Shown here piece after piece: positions 51,123 to 59,697 of a stretch of 64,000 nt of DNA; the stretch's first letter is position 1, and each line of letters opens with the position of its first letter. Source of the DNA: Bacteroidales bacterium. Its GTDB lineage: Bacteria; Bacteroidota; Bacteroidia; Bacteroidales; P3. The notes under the pieces were generated by a model. The model was not told where the DNA came from. It saw only the letters and a list, made by a program, of their open reading frames with translations, and did not search any database. The stretch spans positions 62,001 to 126,000 of the forward strand of contig JAFVCE010000013.1 in assembly GCA_017479385.1 (NCBI GenBank). The letters are read 5' to 3'. The position numbers and the translations under genes were made by a program.

Positions 51123-52874
51123 CTATTTCAGCCCCATGCTGACTTGGATTGATTCGATTTTGGTGTCGAGGGCTGTGTTGGTGGCATCGAAACATTCGCT
51201 GCAGCACAATTCGCCTTTTACCGAGAAATAGAACTTGATTTTTGGTTCGGTGCCGCTTGGGCGGACGGTGATTTTGTTACCACTGGCGGTGTAGAACTGC
51301 AGTACGTTGCTGGTGGGCAGGTCGAGGTGCTCGGTGCGCCCGGTGAGCAGGTCGCGACTTTCGTGCAGTTGGTAGTCTTTGATGCAGACCACTTGGTCGC
51401 CGTCGATGTCGCGCGGCGGATTGGCGCGGTATTGGCGCATCATTTCTTGGATTTCTTCGGCACCACTTTTGCCTTTACGAACCACCGAGAGTAGCCCCTC
51501 TTTGTAGAAGCCGTATTGTTTGTAGATGTCTACCAGCAGGTCGAAGAATGTTTTGCCTTGTTCGGCGGCCCAGGCTGCAATTTCGGCAATCATAGAGCAG
51601 GCACTAACGGCGTCTTTGTCGCGCACGAAGTCGCCAATCATGTAGCCGTAGCTCTCTTCGCCACCGGCGATGAAGCTTTCGAGGCCTTCGAGTTCGCGTA
51701 TTTTGCCGGCGATGAACTTGAAGCCGGTGAGCACGTCGTAGATTTTAATCCCGGCGCGGGTTGCAATGTCGGCTGGCAGTTCACTGGTGACAATGGTTTT
51801 GACCATAAACTCGTTGCCTGTGAGCATTTGTTTTTCCTGCCATTGGCGCACGATGTAGTAGAATAGTACGCTCATGGTTTGGTTGCCGTTGAGGAGCATC
51901 CATTCGCCGTCGGGGCGCTTCACGGCCACGCCAACGCGGTCAGCGTCGGGGTCTGAGGCAAACACGATGTCGGCATCGATTTGTTGTGCCAACTCCACGG
52001 CCATACGCATGGCTGGCTTCTCTTCGGGGTTGGGGCTTGGGGTTGTTGGGAAGTTGCCGTCGGGCACGGCTTGCGCCTCGACAACGTTGACGTTTGTGAA
52101 ACCCAGTTGTTTGAGCATTCTCGGTATGAGGACGATGCCGGTGCCGTGCAGTGGGGTGTAGACTATCTTGATGTCGTGATGTTTCTTTATCAGGTCAGGG
52201 TTGAGCGAGTTTTGGGCCACGCGGTCGAGGTAGATTTGGTCTAATTCTTCGCCAATGGTGATGATGTTCTGCTCGCCACCGGTCATGCGGACGTCGCCCA
52301 TGTGTTTTATTTTCAGCACCTCGTCGATTACGGCTGTGTCGTGTGGGGCAGTCAGTTGGCAACCGTCGCTCCAGTAGGCTTTGTAGCCGTTATATTCTTT
52401 GGGGTTGTGGCTGGCGGTGAGCATGACACCAGTGTGGCAATGGTAGTGGCGGACGGCGAAGCTGAGTTCGGGGGTGGGTCTCATGCCGTCGAAGAGGTAG
52501 ACTTTGAAGCCATTAGCGGCGAGCACTGCGGCCGTTATTTCGGCAAATTCGCGGCTGTGGTTGCGGCTGTCGTGGCTGATGGCGGCGCGCAGTTCGGGCT
52601 CTCCACTGAATTGTTGGCGCACGTAGTTGGCCAGGCCTTGGGTGGCCATGGCCACAGTGTAACGGTTCATGCGGTTGGTGCCAACGCCCATGATTCCGCG
52701 CAGGCCGCCTGTGCCGAACTCGAGGTGGCGATAGAAGCTCTCGTTGAGCTCCTGTGGGTCATGTTCGGCCATGTCGCGGATTGCCTGTTTGGTGGCTTCG
52801 TCGTAGTCGCCTTCGAGCCATGCGAGGGCGTTCTGTTTGGCGCTGTCGTCAATATTCAGTTTCGTGATGTCCAT
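51123..52874 (-). CDS. Phosphoglucomutase/phosphomannomutase family protein
   Basis: Phosphohexomutase of 583 aa, the size of the Bacteroidota PgcA/Pgm2-like group, interconverting hexose-1- and hexose-6-phosphates. The phosphoserine loop is VMLTASHNPKEYNGYKAYW, the metal loop FASDPDADRVGVAV, and the sugar loop GGEESYGYMIGDFVRDKD; the C-terminal phosphate-binding loop is TVRPSGTEPKIKFYF. It links glycolysis with nucleotide-sugar synthesis and so feeds the polysaccharide locus. Own promoter at 52923; neighbouring genes are not co-directional partners in function. Confidence 0.93.
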   Translation of the reverse strand: MDITKLNIDDSAKQNALAWLEGDYDEATKQAIRDMAEHDPQELNESFYRHLEFGTGGLRGIMGVGTNRMNRYTVAMATQGLANYVRQQFSGEPELRAAISHDSRNHSREFAEITAAVLAANGFKVYLFDGMRPTPELSFAVRHYHCHTGVMLTASHNPKEYNGYKAYWSDGCQLTAPHDTAVIDEVLKIKHMGDVRMTGGEQNIITIGEELDQIYLDRVAQNSLNPDLIKKHHDIKIVYTPLHGTGIVLIPRMLKQLGFTNVNVVEAQAVPDGNFPTTPSPNPEEKPAMRMAVELAQQIDADIVFASDPDADRVGVAVKRPDGEWMLLNGNQTMSVLFYYIVRQWQEKQMLTGNEFMVKTIVTSELPADIATRAGIKIYDVLTGFKFIAGKIRELEGLESFIAGGEESYGYMIGDFVRDKDAVSACSMIAEIAAWAAEQGKTFFDLLVDIYKQYGFYKEGLLSVVRKGKSGAEEIQEMMRQYRANPPRDIDGDQVVCIKDYQLHESRDLLTGRTEHLDLPTSNVLQFYTASGNKITVRPSGTEPKIKFYFSVKGELCCSECFDATNTALDTKIESIQVSMGLK

Positions 52875-52922
52875 ATTTGCGCGTTTTTTGATTTTTTAAG
52901 ACTTTGTAAATACTATTTTTTG

Positions 52923-52930
52923 CAAAGTTA
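52923..52930 (-). promoter_or_regulatory. Promoter -7 element (TAACTTTG) of the phosphohexomutase gene
   Basis: Read on the - strand: TAACTTTG followed by CA, 49 bases before the ATG and just past the stop of the GT2 gene. Confidence 0.75.
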
Positions 52931-52945
52931 CGTTATTTTTTTCGA

Positions 52946-54184
52946 TTAGCAGCCATTGCCAGAGTATTTTTTTTCGTCCCTCAGTGCTATTTCTTTGAGG
53001 TATAGAGAGTTGCGGTATTCGCTGATGGACTCGATGGGGTCGGTGACGAAGTCGACAGGGGGCTCGACCGGTGGCAATTGGGCCTGCATTGTGCGGAGGT
53101 ATTGAAGTATTCGTAGGCCGTCGACCTTTTCGGCGCAGGCGCGGACGAAGTGGTTGATTGTCTTGAAGTTGCGGCGCAGTGGACCCCAAAGGTCGTCGCT
53201 GCCGGTTTGTTGGCGAAGGAAGTCGCTCATAGGTGTTTCGGTGTCGCCGGAGTAGAGGTGGGGCATAGTGGCAAAGGTCTCGGCAACGAGGTCGAACGAC
53301 GCGGGGTTGTAGAACGGGTAACGCTCGCTTTGGGTCGCGAGGCCCATGTCGACGGCCGGCCCAGTGCCAAACGGCACTCGGTGTGAGACTCGGCTTGACG
53401 GATATACTATTGCACTTATGTCGTTGAGTATCAAGCCGGTTTTGGCGAATTTCTGCATAAGGTAGAAGTCCTCGCCGCCAGCCAATGGGGTTATGCCCCC
53501 CACACGGCGATAGGCCCAGAGCGGGAAGGCCATTGCCGAACCGAGGGCGCTTATGGCGTAGGGGTTGCTGATGCGCAGCAGGTTGATGAAGTAATGGCGC
53601 ATATAGCACTCGTAGCGGAGCAGGGCTCTATTCGATGTTGACAGCACCTCAACCCGACCTTGACCCGATGTTGACAGCACCTCAACCCGACCTTGACCCG
53701 ACCCGTCACCGATGTCGACTTGGTGGTAGTATGGAATTTGTGCGGCGCAACAGTGGGGGTGTTTGTTAAAGCTGTCGAGCAGGGTTTGGCAGTAGTTTTC
53801 GTCGACCGTGGTGTCGGCGTCGAGGCTGGCGACGATGGTGTTGGGCGAGCAGGTAGCAGCAATGGCGTCGAACAGCGTTTTCCGAGCCCAACCCACGCCT
53901 CTTTTGCGCCCTGTCCAGCCGTGACCAGGGCTGCTGCGGTCTATGATTGTGGCTTCGGGGCAGAGTCTTGGTAGCAGGTTGAGCAGTGCCTCGTTGTTGC
54001 GGCACGTGGCGCGCTGGTGCTCATCGGGCGAGGTGTGCCACTCGTCGGGCTGGTTGACACATATATATAATGTGTAGTTGCGGTTGGTTTGTTGGCGGAG
54101 GCAGGCTGCGAGGTTGGGTAGTGTTTCCAGCTCGTCGGTGGCTGGTATGGCTATGGCAATATGGTTGTAGGGGTCGGTAGCCAC
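52946..54184 (-). CDS. Family 2 glycosyltransferase with an in-frame 11-bp-repeat insertion
   Basis: GT2 enzyme of 412 aa. The N-terminus HIAIAIPATDELETLPNLAAC and the DXD in VASLDADTTVDENYC are the GT-A donor motifs; GGEDFYLMQKFAKTG gives the catalytic-base region. Residues of about 163-184 read GQGRVEVLSTS twice, encoded by six units of the 11-bp repeat (53631-53696). They lie between AAQIPYYHQ and LLRYECYMRHYF, parts that would otherwise be contiguous, so this is a tolerated loop insertion. Seven bases separate it from the M14 gene. Its acceptor is unknown, and it lies far from the main locus. Confidence 0.85.
   Translation of the reverse strand: MATDPYNHIAIAIPATDELETLPNLAACLRQQTNRNYTLYICVNQPDEWHTSPDEHQRATCRNNEALLNLLPRLCPEATIIDRSSPGHGWTGRKRGVGWARKTLFDAIAATCSPNTIVASLDADTTVDENYCQTLLDSFNKHPHCCAAQIPYYHQVDIGDGSGQGRVEVLSTSGQGRVEVLSTSNRALLRYECYMRHYFINLLRISNPYAISALGSAMAFPLWAYRRVGGITPLAGGEDFYLMQKFAKTGLILNDISAIVYPSSRVSHRVPFGTGPAVDMGLATQSERYPFYNPASFDLVAETFATMPHLYSGDTETPMSDFLRQQTGSDDLWGPLRRNFKTINHFVRACAEKVDGLRILQYLRTMQAQLPPVEPPVDFVTDPIESISEYRNSLYLKEIALRDEKKYSGNGC
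53631..53696 (-). repeat. Six-unit 11-bp repeat array inside a GT2 gene (33-bp tandem duplication)
   Basis: On the - strand: TCAAGGTCGGG, TTGAGGTGCTG, TCAACATCGGG, then the same three again with the last ending in CGAA. The 33-bp duplication keeps the frame and encodes 11 residues twice. Confidence 0.88.
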
Positions 54185-54191
54185 GAGGCTC

Positions 54192-55394
54192 TCACTGTTT
54201 GACTACGCGCACGGGTTTGCCCTCGACGTTGATGACGTATACACCAGCGGCGTTTTGACTTAGGTCGTAGTGGTATGTGCCGTTGGCTGTCTTTATGGTG
54301 ACAGGGCCCGAAGTGGGGTTAGGTGCCACGCTTATCTCGCTCTGGTCGGCCAGTGGTTTGCGTATGCCAGCAACTGGCATCATTGGGCAGTTGTAGATTT
54401 CGCGAATATAGTTGATGAGCGACTTGCTTTGTGCTTTCCAATAGTTGTCGAGTTGGCTGGTGCTGAGGGTTTTAGAGGTAGAGAGTTCCATCGTCATTTC
54501 GTGGCAATTGGCGTAGTAGTTGGCCCAATCTTGGCGGCCGTTGCTAATAACGTACCAGTCGCCACCCGAGGTTACGCCGCCCATGGTCCGGAACATATTG
54601 GGTGCCACGGCGCGTGCGGTGTCGACAAAGCGTTGGCTCACCTCTTGCCACCAGGTGGCGTCGGGGTGGGAGCGTTCGGCGGCGGTGAAACTGTCCCAGG
54701 GGTAGTTCATCACCTCGGCGCCTCCGTGCAGGTTGGCGCTCAAGATGAATTGGCGGTTGAGCATATAGTTCATCATGGCCTTGTTTTCGGGCTGCAGGCT
54801 GTCTTCGGGCTCAACCCCGAATGGGTCGGGCCAGTTGCGGTTCAGGTCTACGCCGTTGGCGTTGTATCGACGCGAGTAGGCCAAAGTGTTGTTACTCAGG
54901 TAGTAAGTACCGTCGGGGTTGGCCAGTGGGTTGATGTATATGCACACGTTGGTAACCAGATTTTGGATAGCGGTGTCGGTCTCGTAGCCGCGCACCAGCG
55001 AGTCGATGAGGCGCAGCATGAGGTAGTAGCCCGTCACCTCGTCGCCGTGGATGGTCGACGAATAGAAGAAGTTTGGAGCCGTGGCGACGCAGTTCTGGTT
55101 GTAGTGGATTACTGCGCTAAGTATCAAGCGGTTGTTGACGCTTCGGCCGATGGTGTCGATGGTGCAGATGTGGGGGTAGTTGCGTGCAAAGCGTGCCATC
55201 ATCTCGAGGTACACCTCGTAGGTTGGGTAGCGGTCCCACGTGTCCATCTGGTCTATGGTTGAGGCCATATTCACGGCTTTGGTCTCGAGGGGTTCTGCGG
55301 CTGGTGGAAAGGCGTCGGGCCTAATGGGGTGTTGGGCCACAGCCGCGGCTGTCAGACCAAATATTAATATGATAGAGATGAGGGCGCGTTTCAT
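54192..55394 (-). CDS. Secreted M14-family zinc carboxypeptidase with T9SS C-terminus
   Basis: Protein of 400 aa from the ATG at 55394, which begins a signal peptide (KRALISIILIFGLTAAAVA) and overlaps the gtrA-like stop; upstream codons are out of frame with that gene and not used. Zinc ligands are His116 and Glu119 (STIHGDEVTG) and His223 (SANLHGGAEV); the catalytic Glu303 lies in TMELSTSK. YNANGVDLNRNWPDPFG is the substrate-binding stretch of M14. The last 60 residues (SVAPNPTSGPVTIKT, AAGVYVINVEGKPVRVV) form a T9SS type A sorting domain, so it is secreted or surface-attached. Confidence 0.92.
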   Translation of the reverse strand: MKRALISIILIFGLTAAAVAQHPIRPDAFPPAAEPLETKAVNMASTIDQMDTWDRYPTYEVYLEMMARFARNYPHICTIDTIGRSVNNRLILSAVIHYNQNCVATAPNFFYSSTIHGDEVTGYYLMLRLIDSLVRGYETDTAIQNLVTNVCIYINPLANPDGTYYLSNNTLAYSRRYNANGVDLNRNWPDPFGVEPEDSLQPENKAMMNYMLNRQFILSANLHGGAEVMNYPWDSFTAAERSHPDATWWQEVSQRFVDTARAVAPNMFRTMGGVTSGGDWYVISNGRQDWANYYANCHEMTMELSTSKTLSTSQLDNYWKAQSKSLINYIREIYNCPMMPVAGIRKPLADQSEISVAPNPTSGPVTIKTANGTYHYDLSQNAAGVYVINVEGKPVRVVKQ

Positions 55395-55813
55395 TTTTGT
55401 GTGGTTTGTTTGCGGAAAGTGAATAGCAGGTTGCCAAAGAAGTTCCACAGGGTGGTGATGACGATGGCAAAGAACTTGAGGATGTAGAAGCGCCAGTCGG
55501 CGTTCCAGTCGGGCAGCGCGCGGCCAAAGAGCCAGAGTGTCAGTGTGCTTATGCCGAGCCCGACAAGCGAGACGACGAGGAATTTGCCGTATTCTACACC
55601 CACCTGCTTCTCGTGGCTGCGGAAGGTCCATATTCGGTTAAGGAAGTAGTTCGACGTGGCTGCAACCGTGAAGCTGATGGCGTTGGCCCAGAGCGCGGGC
55701 AGGCCCACCACCTCTTTCATTAGGAAGAGTACGGCATAGTCCACAATCATGCCACTGAAGCCGACGATGCCGAATTTGGCGAACTTGATTATGAGCTGTT
55801 TGAGTTTTTCCAT
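55391..55813 (-). CDS. GtrA-family membrane protein
   Basis: Four-helix membrane protein of 140 aa with the GtrA features KFGIVGFSGMIVDYAVLFLM, ISFTVAATSNYFLNRIWTF and a C-terminal NFFGNLLFTFRK. GtrA proteins are thought to flip or hold polyprenyl-phosphate-linked sugars for envelope glycosylation. The gene overlaps the M14 peptidase gene by four bases, an arrangement with no obvious functional reason. It starts 12 bases after the stop of the secreted unknown gene upstream. Confidence 0.9.
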   Translation of the reverse strand: MEKLKQLIIKFAKFGIVGFSGMIVDYAVLFLMKEVVGLPALWANAISFTVAATSNYFLNRIWTFRSHEKQVGVEYGKFLVVSLVGLGISTLTLWLFGRALPDWNADWRFYILKFFAIVITTLWNFFGNLLFTFRKQTTQK

Positions 55814-55825
55814 GCTCTAACGGGG

Positions 55826-56458
55826 TCAGAATTGTTTTTCTTCGGGAGAGTGTATGATACCCGTTTTGCGCACGCGTTGGCCTTTGCCACGGTCTTTTGG
55901 ACGGCTGATGCGAGGACCCGGTTTCTTGACGCGTGGCAGGTATTCCACGTCACCTTCGCCGTTCACCTCCAGGCCGTAGACCTTTTTGGTGTCGAGGTTG
56001 ACTTTTAGGTGCCAGTAGCGGCCGCAGCCGCCGCGGGTGAGGATGATGTCGTCGGCCAGACGCTCGCGGGTAACGTTGTCGTCCCAAATGCCGTTAATCC
56101 AGATGATGTGGGCGCCAGTTACGTCGGTAAATCCCACATACTGACGGCGATACATTCTCATGTGCTCGTCGATTATTGGGCAGCGACCCTCTTGGTTTAT
56201 GTGGTCGCGGTTCACGTAGTCGATTTTTTTCTGCATAAGGCGTTCGGCCTCAACAATGTCGGCGTCTGACGGGGTGTAGCGGCCGTCCTGACTCTCGATG
56301 GTGAAGTCCACCTCCCAGTCTTGATGGAAAGCATAGCCGTAAAAGTTATAGCCTTGCACCTCGGCCGACTTCCAGGTTTCGACCGGTTCGATGTATTCTT
56401 GAGCGCTGATTGTTGCACCTATTGTGATGAAAATCAGCATTATGATTGTTTTTTTCAT
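55826..56458 (-). CDS. Secreted protein of unknown function
   Basis: Protein of 210 aa with a signal peptide (KKTIIMLIFITIGATISAQ). The mature part has a WKSAEVQGYNFYGYAFHQDW segment, an Asp-rich region, and TRGGCGRYWHLKVNLDTKKVYGLEVNG, which looks like one compact domain. The tail is strongly basic and proline-rich (VKKPGPRISRPKDRGKGQRV). I do not recognise the family. It is first in a transcript with gtrA-like and M14 genes, promoter at 56486. Confidence 0.7.
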   Translation of the reverse strand: MKKTIIMLIFITIGATISAQEYIEPVETWKSAEVQGYNFYGYAFHQDWEVDFTIESQDGRYTPSDADIVEAERLMQKKIDYVNRDHINQEGRCPIIDEHMRMYRRQYVGFTDVTGAHIIWINGIWDDNVTRERLADDIILTRGGCGRYWHLKVNLDTKKVYGLEVNGEGDVEYLPRVKKPGPRISRPKDRGKGQRVRKTGIIHSPEEKQF

Positions 56459-56485
56459 TTTTGCGGACTATATTGTTCCAATCTG

Positions 56486-56493
56486 CAAAGATA
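56486..56493 (-). promoter_or_regulatory. Promoter -7 element (TATCTTTG) of the secreted-unknown/GtrA/M14 operon
   Basis: Read on the - strand: TATCTTTG followed by CAG, 28 bases before the ATG at 56458. Confidence 0.75.
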
Positions 56494-56617
56494 CAACTTT
56501 TTCTTGATTTGTCGAAAAAAAGTTGGTCGTTTTTAAATATTATTTGTTTTGTGTGTGGTTTTTGAGCTATTTGAGTGCTATTTTCGAGTGGGTTTTTGGG
56601 GGTGGCCATGCGTGTTC

Positions 56618-57163
56618 TTATAGGCGGCCGAAGGCCGCCACGTAGCGCACTTCGTCGCCAGCGTTGTGGCATAGGGTGAGCCATGTGTTGTGGTCGATGT
56701 TGTTCGAAAAAAGCCTCAAATTCAGTTCGTTAGCTTTTGTTATGGCACCTACGAGCGAGCCAAAGCCTACGATGCCGGTGCCTTGCTGTTTGAGGAAAGC
56801 TTCTTTGGCGGTCCAGAGGCGAAGAAACTGCATATCGGGGTCGTCGGCTTGGGTTATGGATTGGTATTCGTCGGCAGAAAGTACCCTACGTAGTAGGGTA
56901 GGTGATATGCGGCGGCGACCCTCGATGTCGATGCCTACCGCGCTGTCTGACAGGGCTGCGGCCACATGCGTGCGACAGTGGCTGAGGCTGATGCACAGTT
57001 CGGGGTGGTTTGTCAGCAGTGGCTGCCCTTTTGGCGAGTGGCCGATAGCGGGCAGTGGGTCGGCTGTGCCCCGGTCGGCAAGCAGCAGGCCGACGAGTTT
57101 TCGGCAGGCCTCGCGTTGCTCGGCCTGCCGCGCCACGAGTGGTAGCAGGGCGTAGGTCGTCAT
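56618..57163 (-). CDS. 4'-phosphopantetheinyl transferase superfamily protein
   Basis: Enzyme of 181 aa that loads the phosphopantetheine arm of CoA onto carrier proteins. The magnesium-binding motifs AVGIDIEGRRRIS and LWTAKEAFLKQQGTG are intact, with ISLSHCRTHVAAA as the N-terminal substrate region. The size lies between AcpS and Sfp, as in Bacteroidota 'Sfp-like' enzymes. It overlaps the Sua5/YrdC gene by four bases. The very end of the gene is a GC hairpin (56623-56639, GGCGGCC loop GAA). Confidence 0.9.
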   Translation of the reverse strand: MTTYALLPLVARQAEQREACRKLVGLLLADRGTADPLPAIGHSPKGQPLLTNHPELCISLSHCRTHVAAALSDSAVGIDIEGRRRISPTLLRRVLSADEYQSITQADDPDMQFLRLWTAKEAFLKQQGTGIVGFGSLVGAITKANELNLRLFSNNIDHNTWLTLCHNAGDEVRYVAAFGRL

Positions 57164-57723
57164 GGGCGTAGGATGGTTATTGAGCCGTCGTTTTCGAGGC
57201 GGACAATGCGCGACGGAGCGTTTGTGCCCAAGTTGCCAGCTTCGGCCGGCACAGCGTAGCCCACGGCCGCTACGAGGGCGGGGGCAATCTCGCTACGGGT
57301 TGCTGCTGGGGGCTTGCCGCTGAGGTTGGCCGAGGTGCTTACCACCGGCAGGCCGTAGGCCTGCAAAAGAGCGAGGCAGAAGGGGCTGCCTTTTGGCAAG
57401 CGCACACCCACTGTGCCGTCGGCTGCCAAGAGGTTGGTTGCCAGGCGGTTGCCGAAAGGGAGTAGCGAGGCCGGCATGACCACCGTCGTGGGGCGTTCGG
57501 CCGAGTGGAGCAGGGCTCCGGCGGGGTTGTCGGGCGGCACCCATTCGGGTGCCGCCAAGATGAGCATGGCACGCGACGGGTCGCGTTGCTTCAGGGCGTA
57601 GAGTTGGCCAACGGCCTCGGCGTTGGTGGCATCGCAGCCCAGGCCCCAAACCGTGTCGGTGGGGTAGAGCAGGGTTTGCCCGCGGCGTAGGGCGTCGACC
57701 GATTTTTGTATCGCTGTTTCCAT
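57160..57723 (-). CDS. Threonylcarbamoyl-AMP synthase (Sua5/YciO/YrdC family)
   Basis: Protein of 187 aa with the YrdC fold: GQTLLYPTDTVWGLGCDA at the N-terminus, LKQRDPSRAMLIL, and PVVSTSANLSGKPPAATRSE. It forms threonylcarbamoyl-AMP for t6A37 of tRNAs decoding ANN codons (TsaC-type length, without the Sua5 C-terminal domain). It is first of a two-gene transcript with the phosphopantetheinyl transferase. Promoter at 57737. Confidence 0.92.
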   Translation of the reverse strand: METAIQKSVDALRRGQTLLYPTDTVWGLGCDATNAEAVGQLYALKQRDPSRAMLILAAPEWVPPDNPAGALLHSAERPTTVVMPASLLPFGNRLATNLLAADGTVGVRLPKGSPFCLALLQAYGLPVVSTSANLSGKPPAATRSEIAPALVAAVGYAVPAEAGNLGTNAPSRIVRLENDGSITILRP

Positions 57724-57736
57724 AATTTTCGGGCTG

Positions 57737-57744
57737 CAAAGTTA
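57737..57744 (-). promoter_or_regulatory. Promoter -7 element (TAACTTTG) of the Sua5/YrdC gene
   Basis: Read on the - strand: TAACTTTG followed by CAG, just 14 bases before the ATG, implying a very short leader. Confidence 0.72.
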
Positions 57745-57775
57745 GCATTTTTTTCGCAAATCCAAAAAAAATGTG

Positions 57776-57783
57776 TAAATTTG
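57776..57783 (+). promoter_or_regulatory. Promoter -7 element (TAAATTTG) of the POT transporter gene
   Basis: TAAATTTG followed by CAC, 70 bases before the ATG, divergent from the Sua5/YrdC promoter. Confidence 0.72.
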
Positions 57784-57852
57784 CACATTGTTTTATTTAG
57801 GAAGCGAAAAATTAACTAAAATTAACAGATTAATAATCAAAAAATTACAACT

Positions 57853-59457
57853 ATGTTTAAAGGACATCCGAAAGGTTTAATTGCAGCGGCGCTCAGCAAC
57901 ATGGGCGAGCGTTTCGGTTATTACATCATGAATGCCGTCTTGCTGCTATTCCTCTGTTCCAAGTTCGGCATTGCCGACGAGGTGGCGGCCATTATCTACG
58001 CCGTGTTCTACTTTGCAATCTACGTGCTCAGCCTGCCCGGCGGCATTATTGCCGACCGCCTGCAGAACTATAAGGGCACCATCCAGGCTGGCTTGCTCAC
58101 CATGGCCGCCGGCTACGTCATTCTCTCTATCCCCCTGATGGGATTTCTCGAGAACCCCGCTGCCAAGACCGGCATTTTGGTTCTGACCTGTGCCGCGCTG
58201 CTCATCATAGCCTTCGGTAACGGCCTCTTCAAGGGCAACCTGCAGGCTTTGGTGGGTCAGATGTACGACAACCTCGAGGCCGAAGCCGCCAAGAAAGGCC
58301 CCGAAGCCCTGGCCGAAGCCAAGAGCAAACGCGACCCTGGTTTCCAGATTTTCTACGTCTTTATCAACATCGGTGGTGTGCTCGCTCCCTTTGTGGCACC
58401 CTCGTTGCGCCAATGGTGGCTCGGCCTTAAAGGCATGACCTACAACGCCGACCTCCCAGCCCTCTGCCACCAATACATTTCTGCCCCCGCCGCTATGGAC
58501 CCCACCGCCATGGCCAACCTCAACACCCTTATGGCCCAGGCCAATAGCAACTTCACTGCCGGCTCCGATATGCTGGGCGCCTGCATGAGCTACCTCGAGG
58601 TGTTCAACACCGGCGTCCACTACTCGTTCCTCGCCTCGGTGGCTGCCATGCTCATCTCGCTCGTCATCTTCCTCTGCACCAAAAAAGGTATGCCCGACCC
58701 GCAGAAGAAGGTTGCCGCCTCGGTCGAAGACACCACCGTCAACGTCGAACTCAGCGCCGCCGAGCGCGAGGCCATGGCCAAAGACGTCAAGCAGCGCATG
58801 GCCGGCCTCTACGCCGTGTTGGGTATTTGCGTCTTCTTCTGGATGGCTTTCCACCAAAACGGCCAGTCGCTCTCGCTCTTTGCTCGCAACTTCGTCAACT
58901 CCGAAAGCGTAGCCCCCGAGGTGTGGCAGTTCCTCAACCCCGCCCTCGTCATCCTGCTCACTCCCGTCATCATGTGGCTCTTCGGCACCCCGTGGGGACG
59001 CAAATTCTCGACCCCACGCAAGATAGCCCTCGGCATGGGCTTCGTGGCGCTGGCCTACCTCTTCCTCTCTGTGCTTTGCGGCATCATTGGCTACCCCAAC
59101 GGCACCGACTACCTGGCACAGGATGTGGCCACCCGCTTGCCCAAGAGCGGCGCATGGGTGCTCATCGTGACCTACTTCTTCCTCACCGTGGCCGAACTCT
59201 TCATCAGCCCGCTCGGCTTGAGCTTCGTGTCGAAGATTGCTCCTAAACACATTCAAGGCATCTGCCAAGGCCTCTGGCTCAGCGCCACCGCCATCGGCAA
59301 CCTCCTCATCATGGTAGGCCCGTTCCTCTTCAACCGCATGCCCAAACTGTGGATGTGCTGGGCCGTCTTCCTCATCATCTGCCTCATCGCCATGATAATC
59401 ATGTTCGGTATGCTCAGCTGGCTCGAGCGCATCACTGCCGACAAGAAAGAAGCCTAA
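57853..59457 (+). CDS. Proton-dependent oligopeptide transporter (POT/PTR, MFS)
   Basis: Transporter of 534 aa with about fourteen helices. The N-terminus KGLIAAALSNMGERFGYYIM contains the E-R-F-x-Y-Y motif that binds protons and peptides, and DPGFQIFYVFINIGGVLAP is the second POT signature. A long loop between helices 6 and 7 carries a charged segment. It imports di- and tripeptides with protons, fitting an organism with several secreted peptidases. It is transcribed alone and ends in a strong terminator at 59494. Confidence 0.92.
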   Translation: MFKGHPKGLIAAALSNMGERFGYYIMNAVLLLFLCSKFGIADEVAAIIYAVFYFAIYVLSLPGGIIADRLQNYKGTIQAGLLTMAAGYVILSIPLMGFLENPAAKTGILVLTCAALLIIAFGNGLFKGNLQALVGQMYDNLEAEAAKKGPEALAEAKSKRDPGFQIFYVFINIGGVLAPFVAPSLRQWWLGLKGMTYNADLPALCHQYISAPAAMDPTAMANLNTLMAQANSNFTAGSDMLGACMSYLEVFNTGVHYSFLASVAAMLISLVIFLCTKKGMPDPQKKVAASVEDTTVNVELSAAEREAMAKDVKQRMAGLYAVLGICVFFWMAFHQNGQSLSLFARNFVNSESVAPEVWQFLNPALVILLTPVIMWLFGTPWGRKFSTPRKIALGMGFVALAYLFLSVLCGIIGYPNGTDYLAQDVATRLPKSGAWVLIVTYFFLTVAELFISPLGLSFVSKIAPKHIQGICQGLWLSATAIGNLLIMVGPFLFNRMPKLWMCWAVFLIICLIAMIIMFGMLSWLERITADKKEA

Positions 59458-59493
59458 ACCCCACTGCCCAAGTCGCCCACGACTGGGCCCATC

Positions 59494-59533
59494 TGGCGGG
59501 GCCCCCTTTTCGGGGGTCCCGCCACTTTTTTTT
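59494..59533 (+). terminator. Rho-independent terminator of the POT gene
   Basis: GGCGGGGCCCCC, loop TTTTC-type, then GGGGGTCCCGCC (one G-T pair), followed by ACTTTTTTTT, 36 bases after the stop. Confidence 0.88.
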
Positions 59534-59560
59534 GCCGTCGTAAGTGCCTGTAATACAGGG

Positions 59561-59615
59561 TTGAGGAGGGGTTAAAGAGGGGTTAAGGTCGTATTGAGGT
59601 CGAACAAGGCTTGAT
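59561..59615 (+). repeat. Five-unit copy of the 11-bp repeat family
   Basis: Units TTGAGGAGGGG, TTAAAGAGGGG, TTAAGGTCGTA, TTGAGGTCGAA and CAAGGCTTGAT. It lies between convergent POT and birA genes, in a 321-base gap that otherwise holds the two terminators. Confidence 0.82.
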
Positions 59616-59697
59616 ATTGAGGCATTTACGACTGCAAAAAAGTAGCATTGCAGGGGCTATTCTACCCCAGCCAACTGCACCCATAATAATAAAACTT

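Noticed and set aside
57946-59268. Open frame of 440 codons antisense to the POT transporter
   Set aside because: A shadow caused by codon bias; no motif, promoter or start context.
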